The position numbers and the translations under genes were made by a program. The notes under the pieces were generated by a model that saw only the letters and a list, made by a program, of their open reading frames with translations, searched no databases and had not been told where the DNA came from. Source: Cucumis sativus (Eukaryota; Streptophyta; Magnoliopsida; Cucurbitales; Cucurbitaceae). Taken from it: a stretch of DNA of 64,000 bases. Position 1 is the stretch's first letter, and the number at the start of each line of letters is the position of its first letter. Below, piece after piece: positions 38,332-50,311 of the stretch. The stretch is taken from contig NC_026659.2 of assembly GCF_000004075.3 (NCBI RefSeq), positions 25,190,272-25,254,271 of the forward strand. Direction: 5' to 3'.

Positions 38332-41300
38332 CAATTCAATTGTGTACATAATAAAAGCCTTTGCATGATGCTGTGCGCCCATCCCATTGTTCAACTTGCA
38401 CCTCGCACTCAACTCTTCCTGCGGCTAAGATTATTCAACCCCCAGAATAACTCAAATTATTGTATATATTTCAATTTCCTTGGTGCTGTCAAAAAGGTTT
38501 GAGAACCTCATCCACACACCCTTACATATTTGGCCTTGTACGCCATATTCATAGCTACACACGTTCACCTTTAACCTCTAATATATATGTATGAATGTAT
38601 GTATGATAATTATGATCTAGACATATAATAACATGCTTGATTTTTTGTTGTGAATTTGTAATTCGAAAAAGACATGCATGACCTACAAAACAAGCAAGAT
38701 TTGAACATGGCACAACATTTTTTTTTATAATTAATTTAAGGCAATAAGACACTTTTGATTGTAATAAAAGTTTTAGAGATGGAAATAGACTTATTTCTTC
38801 TCAAATCATAATGATGTGTGTACGATTAGGAAAACTCCCACACAGAGCATCCAAATTAGGGTTTTTGAGTTAAATTAGGCTCATTTTCAAGCCTAAAATT
38901 GGATTATTGTTCCATTGTTCCCATGCATTTAACTTGTTTTATTAATGAAAAGGTGAGGTTTAATTTGGGTATTTGGTTCAAACTCTCCAACTTAGGTGAA
39001 GATGAGAGTTTGGACCAAATTAATAAACCGTTAGTTTGAGTTTTTGGCCTAGGTCGAGCATGCATATATTTGCAACGTTCATTAGAAAAATAGGCTTAAT
39101 CTCTTCCTTAGTCGAGGTAAGTTTAGGGGCCGTGTGATACAATTTTAGCTTGAACTTCGTCCTTTTCTTGGTCTGATAACATGTAGACTCTCACTTAAAG
39201 TTGATTATGTCATATATAATCATTATATTGATTGAAAATGCAATCTAAATTCTATGTTAGTTAGATAAGAAGGATGATTATAAGATGAGTTATATCCACC
39301 GTTAACAATATCACAATAAAAGTATTTAAAGAGTCCGTTGACCTAACCGCGTGCAATATAAACCTAATTACACGTATGTATATACATGTACACTCTATTT
39401 AAATGAATAATCCACTGCATTTTATTTTATAAGAAAAAAAAGTTGTGGCCAACTCAAATCCACCAACCCACACACCCAACTTTATGATTATTAAATTAAT
39501 ATATTGTTACAATTATTTTAGTTTATATGTAATCTTAAATGTGAGGAAGAGAGGAAGGGAGCTGCTAATTTAATTTAATTAATGAATTAAATGTCAACTT
39601 TGATGAGAGCTTCCCCTAAAAACTTCAAACTATATTTCTTCACTAATGATTTAATATTGATTAATAGCCAATCTCTCTTGAAGAAAGTGGATTTTGTACT
39701 CTACCTTTCACCATTTTTTATATTTCAATGTACTTTATTAAATATTTTGCTTCCACTTTCAAGCATCTTTCATTGATTAGTGAACTTTTATTACTTAATT
39801 AATCGTTAATTATAGCAAGGAAAAGTGAGAAGTGGTGTCCTTAATTATTAACTATTTTTCATTGATTTCTGTTTAGTTAACATATACATCACCAAGGAGC
39901 TTCAAGCTCTTTAAGTTAATTGGTTCTTTAATTAACCATCTTGGGCCACATGCTTGCATGGAAACTTGCATGTGTCACCTTTGTCTCCACCAAAACCCTA
40001 CTCATTAAGAAATAATATATATACACACAAAACACTAATTTACCATATTATATATGGTATATTATTGTACTAACTACATACCATAACTTAAGGTGTTTAT
40101 GTGTGAGATCACTTCATATTACACTTATGCTTTTGACTTTCCATATATATTCAAATCAATTAATTGCTAATTTACCATCAATACCGGTGTTTTACATGGG
40201 TTTTTCGTTGGTGTGGGTCTCTTGTGTGAATTTGACCTTTAGCCATTCGCACCAATGCGGTGTCAAGCCTACCACACTCTAATGTCTAATGTAATATAGA
40301 AAGTTTTTAATTCAACTAATGAGCACACAAAAATATAACAAAAACCAAGTCGGAGTTTTTCTTAAGAGAATTATTAATTAGCTTTGTTTGGGATCGTCAA
40401 ATTGGAGTTGTTTATAATGTAATTTTACCATCTTTGATGTTGTTACATGTAACAATTTTAATGATGTCAAAGTAGTTTATAGTAATCGAAGTTACAAGGA
40501 GCGCAAGACTAAACACAACTCGATTATTTCTCTACTTGGCTCCTTCGAATCACTAATCGGGCAATGAGACCTCTAACTAAGACGAAGTTGTTTGTAGTTT
40601 GTAGTGCAGCATACCAAATTCAAAACAATTCCAACAAATAAGATAAAATTATAAATAAAATCAATAGATTAGGTTTTAAGTCTAATTGCCAAATATTTAT
40701 AGTTTGTTTTAACTTTTGGTAACATGTTCATTCATTGTTTATATATATATATATATATGTGTGTGTGGATATGATGAGTTATTATTATGACTACGCAATG
40801 AATAGTGAGAAGAAGCAATTGAAATATAATATTGAGAGGTTAAGAGAGAGAGTTGACAATAAGAACCGATCTAAGAGAACTCTAACACAAGTTGGAAGTA
40901 AACAAATGTTGTTGACTTAATAGATTTAAATTGAGAGAAGAAGAAAAAAAGTGATCCAATTAGGTCAAACAAACAAACAATATTAATTAGTTAATTAGTA
41001 ATTAGATTTGAATAAAACAACATTAAATTAATTATAACATATGAATTATTCTTACTAGAAGTTTCGTAATATTAATTAATTTAAGTGAATGGAGAAATCA
41101 AATTTGTTGTCTGTTTGTGAGTAGGAAAACTTGGATTGAAGAACACTCACCGACTAAAATAATAATTAGCAAAAAAAGAGCTTAGTGGTGGTACCCTTTG
41201 CCCAACTTGCATGCCCACTTGCATGCCTAAACACACACATATATATATATATATATCTTAATTCAAATTTCTTATCACATTCTTCATTCACATTCTATTT

Positions 41301-44138
41301 TCTTTACTTCAAAAACTATAAAGTAACTAAGCAAAGTCAATACACATTATTCTTATTATTCTTATTTTAAATTTTTTTATTTATTTCTTCCGTATATTCA
41401 TATATTTATTTGTGGTGTTTGATATTTTGAAAAAAAAAATAGTTGTTATTAATGCTATAAAAAAACGAGTATTACCTTACCCACACACCTCACAAATAGA
41501 TTTTTGACAACATAGTTTTCATCTCTATATATTTAATTTACTTATTTTGTTGTTTAGGAGGATCAATAATAATGGGTTAGAACACCCAAATCTCAACTGA
41601 TTATATTTAAGTAGAGATTGCTAATAAGTGTGAAGACTATAATACGTTGAATTTAATAAGTTTGTGTTTCAAATGTAGAGTTAGTAAGATAGAGGTTCCT
41701 ACATGTAGAAAAAGAGGAAAAGATTAAAGTTAAAACAGGTGAAAGATCAATGAAGTTTTCAACAAATTAAACGTGAAAGTAGGAAAAGAAAGAAGGATTT
41801 GTAAGAGTGGTGTTATTTATAGAGATGTTCTTTTTAATATGTAATGTAATATCACTCTCTAATATAATAAACTTTTCTCTCTTCCTCTGTTGTAGGTGTA
41901 GTGAATGATGTAAATCGATTCTCTATACCTTTACGTTTTTCTTTTCATAACTAATTTCTTTTGTAGCAAAAGCATGCACCCACTTGACCAACTAAATAGA
42001 GGTGCACAAGTAAAGCTATAGGCTCAAAATCTCCAACTCATTTTTTCCCTTTGCAACGAGAGGGTCCCCTAGAATATCATTTCATATCTTTTTAAGAAAT
42101 TTCAAACCACATTCTTAATCTTAGAGAATCAAAATGAACTCAAGAAGACAAATTGACAACCTTTATATTCGTCCCACACACAATCTCCCACTTAAAATGA
42201 AGAAATTTTTGCTCAAGAGTGAAACACGTTTCATGATATATAAATGACCAAACGCTAAAGTCATATTGAAATTAAATTAAATGTAAATCACACATTTACT
42301 CGATATTGACTATTAATTAATACATTCTTCTTTTAATAATAAAACTACTCTCTCCATTTACTCGATTTTGAACCAATGTAAACCTATGTGTCGATTTGTT
42401 CTTGTTCTTCTTTTTTGTTTGGTTGTCGATTTCGATTATTGGTGTGATATGTACTATACTATTGAAACCCACTAGGGCAGTAGATAAAAAGAACTAAAAA
42501 TCTATCTTCTAGAAAGTAACATATAAAGGGACCACAGATAATAATAATGGTATAAGGTATGGTTGATAATAATTATCCATATGGTTAGTGGTGGGAAAGT
42601 TTATGAAAGCAAAAACTAAAAAATTGAAAGAAGAAGAAGAAGAAGAAGAAGTGTTGATGAAGTTGAGAAAAGAAAGAACAGGCTGTTTTTGAAATGATAT
42701 AAAGTTGGTATTATAAAGAAAAACAAGAGAGTGAGAAAAAATTGGCAATTTGTTGACTGAAAAGAAAAAGAGTACAAGTTGGTAGTGAAAGGAATAATTA
42801 TGTATTATATATGTATACATATTTAAATGTGGAAGTGGTGGTGGGGTTTCCAAAGTTAGCCTATTATTGTTTACTTCACAATTCATTTTGTCTCTTTTTC
42901 TTTGGATCAATCCATTCAATATCAGCTTCCCCATTTGTTGCAATTGTTGAATATTTCTCATGTCCTTCCAATTTTGGAACAATTTCCCCTTCAAAATCAA
43001 ACCCTCTCTCTTTTTCTTCTTCTTTTTCTAAATATATATATTCGAAAATGTACGTCGTTCTCTTTTGAAAAAATATCTAGAACTATACGTAGTTGTTTTA
43101 CGTTGAAAATGTCGTTTAACAAAGTTATAGACTTCAAATACTATAAAGATTGTCCTAGTTAGCTAGAAATACTCTACATACGTATGTTCATTCTAGTTTT
43201 TTTTTTTTTTTTGTTTTTGGTGTTTGAGAGTGAGATTAAAGAATTTTCTTAGGAATTTTAAAACAGTGAGTTGTAATTGATATCAGAGAGTGAATTATTA
43301 TGTATTTTGATGGTTTGTGGTTTCTTTTGACCAACTAATCTCCTTTGATCTTCTATCCTTTTAATTCAAGTCCAAATCATCCTGAATTATTATTATGTTT
43401 CAATTGTGGAATTTTCTTCTTTCTTTTTTCCAATTCTTTTCTTAGGAATTGAATTGATATTTTTCAAAATCTAGTGTGTACCCTCACTCTACTATTTTAA
43501 CCTATCCTTCTTCAATTTTGTAAATCATAAAATATTAAATATTAAGGAGTTTAATTGTGTGCTCAATCTCAACGCATAAATTTAAGAATATGAAATTTAA
43601 AGAACACGTAATCCCATTGTGTTTGATAAGCATATATATGTTAAGAAATTACTTTTCAATTTAAACAAAATTTCTATACGTCTTTGATAATATTTTTATA
43701 AACCATAACACTAATTAACGTTGCTCATGCACTGCATGTATAAACTATTTGCTAATTCTTTTATGAACATGTTTAATGTTTAAAAGAAAAAAAACTGTAT
43801 AGTAATATCATATATATATTATATATTACATATTTAAGTTAGTTTAATATAAATAATATTTGATCTTATAACCTAAAATAGTGTATTAACAGTTTTATGT
43901 TCAAATTTATGAATAATAAACTAAAAGCATACAAATATTAATTTTAAAATTGCATGGTTTGGATTATAAAATTCAAAAAAAAAAAAATACAAAGCAGTAA
44001 ATTATTTTCCTTTGAATAAACAGTTTAATTATACCAAATTAAGAGTTTATAGATTGAAATTATTAATCCTTAAGTTAGTAGACATTAACAATTTAATAAC
44101 CAAATTAGTGACTTAATCACACAGCGTTAGCATCAAGA

Positions 44139-44210
44139 GCCCCTATAGCTCAGTGGTAGAGCGTCAGTCTTGTAAACTGAAGGTCTGTAGTTCGATCCTG
44201 CATGGGGGCA
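44139..44210 (+). tRNA. trnT-UGU: tRNA-Thr (UGU anticodon)
   Basis: The 72 bases fold as a complete cloverleaf: acceptor GCCCCTA with TGGGGGC and discriminator A; D arm GCTC/GAGC with a 7-nt loop; anticodon stem TCAGT/ACTGA around CTTGTAA with anticodon TGT; variable loop AGGTC; T stem TGTAG/CTGCA with loop TTCGATC. There is no intron and CCA is not encoded, as in nuclear genes. A CAA triplet sits at -5 to -3, a known plant tRNA initiation context. The gene lies 59 bp past the stop codon of the GH5 gene on the other strand. An identical copy is at 63847-63918. Confidence 0.95.
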
Positions 44211-44217
44211 TTCATTC

Positions 44218-44225
44218 TTTTTTTT
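44218..44225 (+). terminator. Pol III oligo-T terminator of tRNA-Thr
   Basis: Eight T residues begin 8 bases after the tRNA end; runs of four or more T terminate RNA polymerase III. Confidence 0.75.
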
Positions 44226-44269
44226 CTTCTTCATCTTTTCTTCCTCCATTTTCACAATTCTATTATTTT

Positions 44270-46358
44270 TCATAAGTCTACAAACTTGGTCGCAACGTTA
44301 GGCAAAGATGAACCAACCATGTTAATCATCGACCTTCCCCGGCCCAAACTTCTTGTACTGTTAACGAGCTTAAACCACTGGCTACTTGGGTCGCAGGATG
44401 AGTCACGACTCAAACACTTGCAAGAATTGGTCACAATTTCATTTGTGCTTGAATCTACATCCAAACAAACTAAGGACCCATTACTAGATTTTGAAGAAAG
44501 ATGCAATTTTGAATCAGAAATCATATCCCATTTAGCATTATTAACAGTACATATAATCCCCAATTTAGCTTGCTTCCCAATTTCATCTGCTTGTATACAG
44601 AAATAAGTCCCTTTTAGAGTTAGAAACTTTTGTGGAGTATAATACCAAGCATCTGTATCAACACATGGGCCTAATGTTAATGGATCTAATAATGATTTTC
44701 TCACCACGCAAAGCCCACTTAATGGATGAAAAATCACATTATACTCCCTTCTTTCTGCTAATCCTGGCCCTTGAAATGGAGATTGAAGAGCAGAAATCCT
44801 TTGAAGGAAAGTTGAATTTCTAAGATTACACCAATTCCAATCAAGGATTCCATAAAATTCATTCAAACCAACAACCCCTTCTCTCAAATAATAGCTTCCA
44901 ACAAGTGTCCAAACTGCCCAATCAAGGTCCAATTCAGCAGCTACAGCTAAAAAACAGCTCAAATATCTGTTGTCATTTACATTTGTTCCTCTTTGGTCAA
45001 TTCCAAATTCACTTATGAACAGAGGGAATCCTTGTTGTAATAGAAATCCAGACATTTTCATTAAGTTGTTTGTTGTTCTTCCACATACTTGGTTTGAGTT
45101 TCCTGATTCCCATGAAGATCCATCTGAAAAAGCATACCAGTGAACTTCATATACCGTTTTGGATGTGAATGTGAGGTTTATGGGTTGGTTTTTGAGAAAA
45201 GATAAGTCTCTGTCATAGCTAAGTCCTGAGAGGATTATAAGAATGTCTGGGTTTGCTGAATGAACTGCTTCTGCTCCTCTTTGCATGTACCTTTATGTAA
45301 TGTACGATGTTTATAACATTTGTATGGAATAAGAGTGGATTTTGAGTTTAATAACGAAGAGGTTACCTGTACCAGTCGTTGACATTTTGTTTTGGGCCAC
45401 GAAGCTCATTCCTAAGGCTCATAGCAACAACATGGTTGACACCATTAAACATGGTAGCTATTCGAGTGAGGCCTTTAATCCATAAGTCAGGGTTGAAATA
45501 TTGATCACCAAAGAACCCATTTCCGTCGAAGTTACTACAGCACCATCCTGGCTTGCTTATGTGATTGTCCAATATCACCATTAATTTCCCCTCCCCCAAT
45601 TTTCCAACCACTGCCTGTCAATAATCAAACCCACATTTCACCCACCATATCCAAACTAAGAATGCAACAAAGAGGTCAGAAAAGTCCAACAACCAAATGA
45701 ATCTACTGGTTTAGTGTTGTCCACTTCAGTGATAATAGTCAATGTTGTTTCTAACTTACAATTGATTAACTAAGTATTGTTACCGTGTTTAATGTTTACT
45801 GTTCTCTAATTATCGTAAATAAAAAAAAAAAAAAAAGTCAAGAACTAAAAACCAAAAACCAAAAACCAATTCAATAATTGATCGAAAGAAATAAAAATCA
45901 ATCCATTAATTTTATTGGGACATCGGGGAACCAACATTCAACCATAATCCAAACATTAACAAATAAAATTTTACCTCAAAAGCTTTTAAGAGAGGAAGAT
46001 CGATGATGAAGGGGTTGTTAGCTTGGATTCCGGCGATGGCTTCGGCGAGGCCGAGGCGCTGGAAAGACTGTCGGACGGTGAGGGAATTCAAAGACTCATT
46101 CGTGGCTAAAAACAGTGGCCAAGTGAGTCTGACGCAGTTGAATCCCAACCACTGAATTCTGTTTGAAATCTCCTCAATCGGCTGCTTCGAAAGCCCCTCC
46201 GCCACCACCGCCTCCAAATGCGACACCCAATTTACACATCTTAGTTTCACTCTTTCCCCTGCCCCGTCCACGATCCACCGTGTATCGGTGTGTAGCGGTA
46301 ACCCCACCGCGGCCGAGGCGGCGACACACCACACCAAAAGAATCAACCCCTTCATCAT
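44270..46358 (-). CDS. Secreted glycoside hydrolase family 5 protein with ricin-type lectin tail
   Basis: Cellulase-superfamily enzyme expected to act on a cell-wall beta-glycan; substrate unknown. Exons on the - strand: 46358-45975, 45614-45367, 45290-44270; 550 aa. A signal peptide covers about residues 1-20 (MMKGLILLVWCVAASAAVG). The GH5 barrel follows, with RCVNWVSHLE early, the acid/base Glu in SLRNELRGP (about E198) and the nucleophile Glu in FISEFGIDQRG (about E305). The C-terminal part from about residue 390 has Cys pairs and repeated carbohydrate-binding-like segments (GLCVVRKS, LVCLDVDSS, QWFKL) of the ricin B-type. Both catalytic residues are kept, so it should be active. The upstream in-frame codon is GTG, so the first of two consecutive ATGs is taken as start. 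Its 3' UTR must run into or across the antisense tRNA-Thr. Confidence 0.9.
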
Positions 46359-48695
46359 CACCTCAAATTAAACTTGTGGGGTTGGGATTTTTTTTGTTTA
46401 TAATCGGAAAGTTGGGGAATTGATGGATGAACTTACAAGGCAAAATAGAAATGAGTTTTACAAGTCTTTGAAGTTACTGTTTGTTTATGCAATGAGAATT
46501 GGGTTAGCTTGTTTGGCTGGGAATTAGCAACATGAAGCTTGAAAGGCAAAGTGAGATAGATTTCATGGATGACCTCTGTATATGATTCATCACTACAGGC
46601 TAGGAATTGACTTTCAATTTACTATGAATTTAGTTGATGTGTACCCATACCTAATCAAAATTAGTGTTAAAGTAATCGCCACTTTTCAAATTATCATCGA
46701 TGGATTAAGCTTTCAAGAAAAGAAACATGATTTAAAAGTCTTTGAATGATCTCATTGACAACGATATCATCTTTTCTTTTGTAGAGTCAAATATATGATT
46801 TAATCCAATGATTAATTGATGGTTAGTAAAGGAGGTCTCAATTTACTATGCACTAATTAACATAAATGGTCCACTTGGGATTATTAAATATTCCCCACTT
46901 TGGTTTCTATTTCTAATGTTAGCCATAGCAATGCTAAGGTGGTTGCAACGACTCCTAATTACATATACTCGGAGAAGACTTTACATTCACGATTATAAAA
47001 CCAAAAAATAAAGTATGTGAGAAGATAACATATAATATAATAAACATGGTGAGGTATGAAGATGGATTTCGATTTCTTATTATTAAAAACACGTAACGGT
47101 CTATTTATATGTAATTCAATAGTTAGAGAGAATAATCAATTAAATAGATTGACGTCATCATTATGTAAACATTGAAACTGAAGTATACGATTTTAAACTT
47201 TAAGAACCAAATAAATATATGTTTCAAACTTGAGGACCAAAAATGCGTTTTATCTTTGTTATTATTAATTTTAGTAACATAGATCATTCAATAAATAATA
47301 CACTATTGAATGATAAAGATGAACGACTTGTATTTGATATTTTTCTCTATTCGCTGCTTTTATTTAAAAGGCCAAGAAGAAATGTTTGTTCACCTTGTTT
47401 CCTAATATTCTTATATATATATATAGACTTGTTTTTAAAGATAACGTGAATGTTTCAAAATTATCTTAAAATCAATCAAATTTTGAAATAGAAACTCTAA
47501 CTATTAGTTTATTACGATGATGTTTTCACTTCAATTTTCGTTCTAAGTAATAATTTTATCACTCATTTTATATCCCAATTTTTATTTTGAAATTCTAATT
47601 GAACTTTAATTTATTATATTGCTTATTCTTTTGCATATAGTCAATTTTTTAATAAACAAAAAAAATCGATGATTTTAATATTAAAAACGTCAATTTACAC
47701 TCTGTGTTTGACAACTTTTGTTTTTCTCTTGTAGATTTTGGGAGCCAACTTTGTAATAATTATTCATAATCAAACTTCTTGAATGTAGACTTTGTAAACC
47801 ATCAATGCAAAATGCAAAATTGTGAGTTGTGTATATGTATTATTTAGAGCTCGTTTAGAATGACTTGAGAAAAAATATTTTCTAAAAAATGCATTTTAAT
47901 TTAACCATTTTTTTTTAAATGAAAACTCTTGAAAAGAAAAACTCGTATGTGTTTGATAACTTTTTTTCTAAGTGCTTTTTAGGTAAAAACTTGTTAGATT
48001 TGTATTAGAGTAAAATATTATATATATATAGAATTTGTCCGTGAAGATTTGATAGAAGTTTGACAATCATCATCGAGGATGGTGGTTTGAGGTGGTCGGA
48101 GAGTTACTATAAAATGATAATGTTGACGACAGTGATCATTGAAAGTCAAACAATGACAATCACAAAAAGAAATTATTGTTGGTAGTTAGCCGATAACCGT
48201 CGTAAAAAACGACTGACAAAAGTTGAATGATAATGATTACCATAAAACAACCAACAACAGTCACACGAAAATGAACAACAAAAGTTAATAGACAATAACT
48301 ATGAAAAAATGGTGAAAGAAAGTTGGGTGACAACCGTTCAAAAAAATAGTTGCTGAAGGATGGTTGATAAGGATAGTTGAAGATTTTGTTTTGAGGTAGA
48401 TTCACTTTAGACACATAAAAATTACTTTTCTAAAAATTATTTTGAAGAAAATGTAGTTAAATTTTTTATGAATATAAGGTTAAATTTGTGCTTATTGTTA
48501 AAATTAAAATAATTGTGTAAACTTGGAAGAGTAAAGTATTTTGATTTGTTGAGGACAAAAAGATGCATTTAATAATAATTAAGAGTAACATCAACAATAT
48601 TTGTTTGAAACCATTCCATCTGTTCTTTCCCTCCCAGCCGCCTACCACCCCACCCACCCTGCTCACTCTTCTTCTCCGGCGAGCATCAGACGCCA
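46359..48695. other. Divergent promoter region between GH5 and GLE1
   Basis: About 2.3 kb separate the GH5 start from the presumed GLE1 promoter. It is AT-rich without a supported gene. A 37-bp-period degenerate minisatellite lies at 48116-48385, and a G+C-richer block starts at about 48620. Confidence 0.6.
48116..48385 (+). repeat. Degenerate minisatellite, ~37-bp period
   Basis: GATAA or GACAA-type unit starts fall at about 48116, 48155, 48192, 48229, 48266, 48291, 48329 and 48366; most steps are 37-39 bp and one is 25 bp. Units share an opening GAYAAYNRT and a middle A-run followed by a GTTG-like end. It is diverged and may be an old array. Confidence 0.5.
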
Positions 48696-48703
48696 TATAA
48701 ATA
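48696..48703 (+). promoter_or_regulatory. Possible TATA box for GLE1
   Basis: TATAAATA in a G+C-richer, C/T-rich block with multiple CCGGC and TCCGG motifs. It lies about 360 bases before a good donor site at 49058. Promoter use is inferred from position only. Confidence 0.4.
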
Positions 48704-48729
48704 TTGGCATTTGCTCACTGTTTCTCCTT

Positions 48730-50311
48730 CTCGGCGGCTCTGCGAACCCACGTCGACGACCAAGTTCCTCCGGCAACCGACGCGAGTAGCCACCTACATA
48801 GATTGACGCCGAACTTTTTCTCCGGCGGTCCCAGTTACTCGTCGTAGGGTTTTTGACCCACATATCTGAATTCCATCGTGGGTACGATTTCGATTGGCTT
48901 CGCCGAGGCCTTTGCAACATTGTTTCTTTCCTTTTCGACGAGCTTCGATATTGAGTCGGATTGGCCTCAAGTCAATCCACCCATAACGTTAAAGGTTAAA
49001 ATTTCAAGTTGCTCGGATGCTTTCGAGCACTAACCAGCATGGTTAAGATCCATTTTGGTAAGATTCAATAAGAATTGTTGCTTTAGTTTCCTTTTCGAAT
49101 TGGATTAAGTGTTGGGTAAAGTTTGAATTTTTCGATTAGGGTTATATCAGTATTAGCTTGTCTTGAACTGTTTCGAACTCGGTTGATGTTTGCTAGTTTA
49201 GTTTGTGACGTGGAAGCTTGTTGTTCGTAGTTTTGGACTAATTCAGACTTTTGATGAAGGTCTGTAGTTGGTTTATGGTGGATTTGGGTAGTGTTGATTA
49301 TGGTTTTCGAACTAAGTTTTAACACCTAAGCACTGTGTTTATTCTTTATGCTTTCTAAGAATATACTAATTTTGTTTTTGGAATTGTATGCTCATGTGGT
49401 TGTAGAATTGTAGCCACATTTAGAATTGACTGGAAATGAAATGACTGAAACTTATTTGTGAGAAGACACTTTATAGTGGTTTGATATTTCTTTGGAATAA
49501 AGATTCATATGTGTGCTATGTTTGTATGGAATGACACTTAAGTAATGGCTGAATGAATGAATGACTGGTGTTACCAATGTATAACCACGCATGTTAGACT
49601 TCTTCAACTATGCATCTTTGCTATTATGTATTTAAAAGTACTGAATGACAGATAATTCTATTGCATGAAAGTTTTGATTGACTGAAAAGTCTGTTAGATT
49701 GAAACTATTTACCAATTGTATGCTTTGTATTTGAAAGTAGTGAAAGATCAGTTTTATAGAAAGTATGAAAGTTCTGTTTATTAAAGGTGTTGAAAGTTTA
49801 TTCAAACACTTAGGTTTTGTTGAAAGACTATTTGTAAGTTCCAACTTGAAACGTTTAGTTTTGAAAGCTTCATTGCTTGAAAGATTTTGATTTTGTAAGT
49901 ACTAGTTGTAAATGTATTGATTGAAAGTTGCATTGATTTGTATATTTATTTATGAAAGTTTTGAATGATCATGAATTTCAAAGCTTGATATTGGAGTTGT
50001 TTGTTGAGTATTTATGTGCTCATCTTTGTTTTCAAAATGTCTTTTAATGACATATCAGGTGATAGTTCGGAGTGCAGTGAAGAACATTATGGCACAGGAC
50101 ATCAAGGGATGGTTATCTTAGGACTTGATAGTTTGACATAGGAATTATTTGTAGTAACTTGCTTCTGCTGATTTGTGTAAGTTGTAAAAGTTTATAATGG
50201 TAATGTTTCCGCATTGTTGTTTTAATAACTGTATTGGAAAATACAGGCTATTACATTGGTAGTTTCTCCTCCAGTAATTGAAGCTGTTCAAAGTTTTCTC
50301 ATTGATACTAT
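48730..50311 (+). other. GLE1: Probable GLE1 5' untranslated exons and leader intron
   Basis: A non-coding first exon is inferred from about 48730 to 49057 (donor TTTTG then GTAAGA). A second small exon runs 50247-50311 (acceptor ATACAG, donor GTAAGT). The 1.2-kb leader intron between them is unusually rich in TGAAAG and TGAATGA words from 49430 to 49960. The second exon ends in AT, supplying the first two bases of the start codon. An upstream ATG at 49039 would give a short upstream frame if the leader is spliced as proposed. The extent of exon 1 is not visible in the sequence. Confidence 0.45.

Larger units (their letters stand above)
36828..44138. other. 7.3-kb gene-free AT-rich region
   Basis: The longest interval without a recognised gene. 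It holds a MITE-like copy at 37690-37810, a diverged duplicated block at 37374-37600, TA runs at about 38309-38331, 40739-40758 and 41239-41258, CATGCA-type motifs near 39950 and 41208-41228, and a GAAGAA tract at 42625-42650. Open frames here are short, AT-driven and without domain resemblance. A non-coding RNA cannot be excluded by reading. Confidence 0.6.

Noticed and set aside
42509-43068. Open frames on both strands around 42.5-43.0 kb
   Set aside because: AT-driven, repetitive in Phe and Ser, no homology recognised, no splice structure.
44139-44210. Possible organelle-derived tRNA (NUPT/NUMT)
   Set aside because: The sequence does not resemble the chloroplast trnT-UGU or trnT-GGU as I know them, has a CAA promoter context and Pol III terminator, and no neighbouring organelle sequence is seen.
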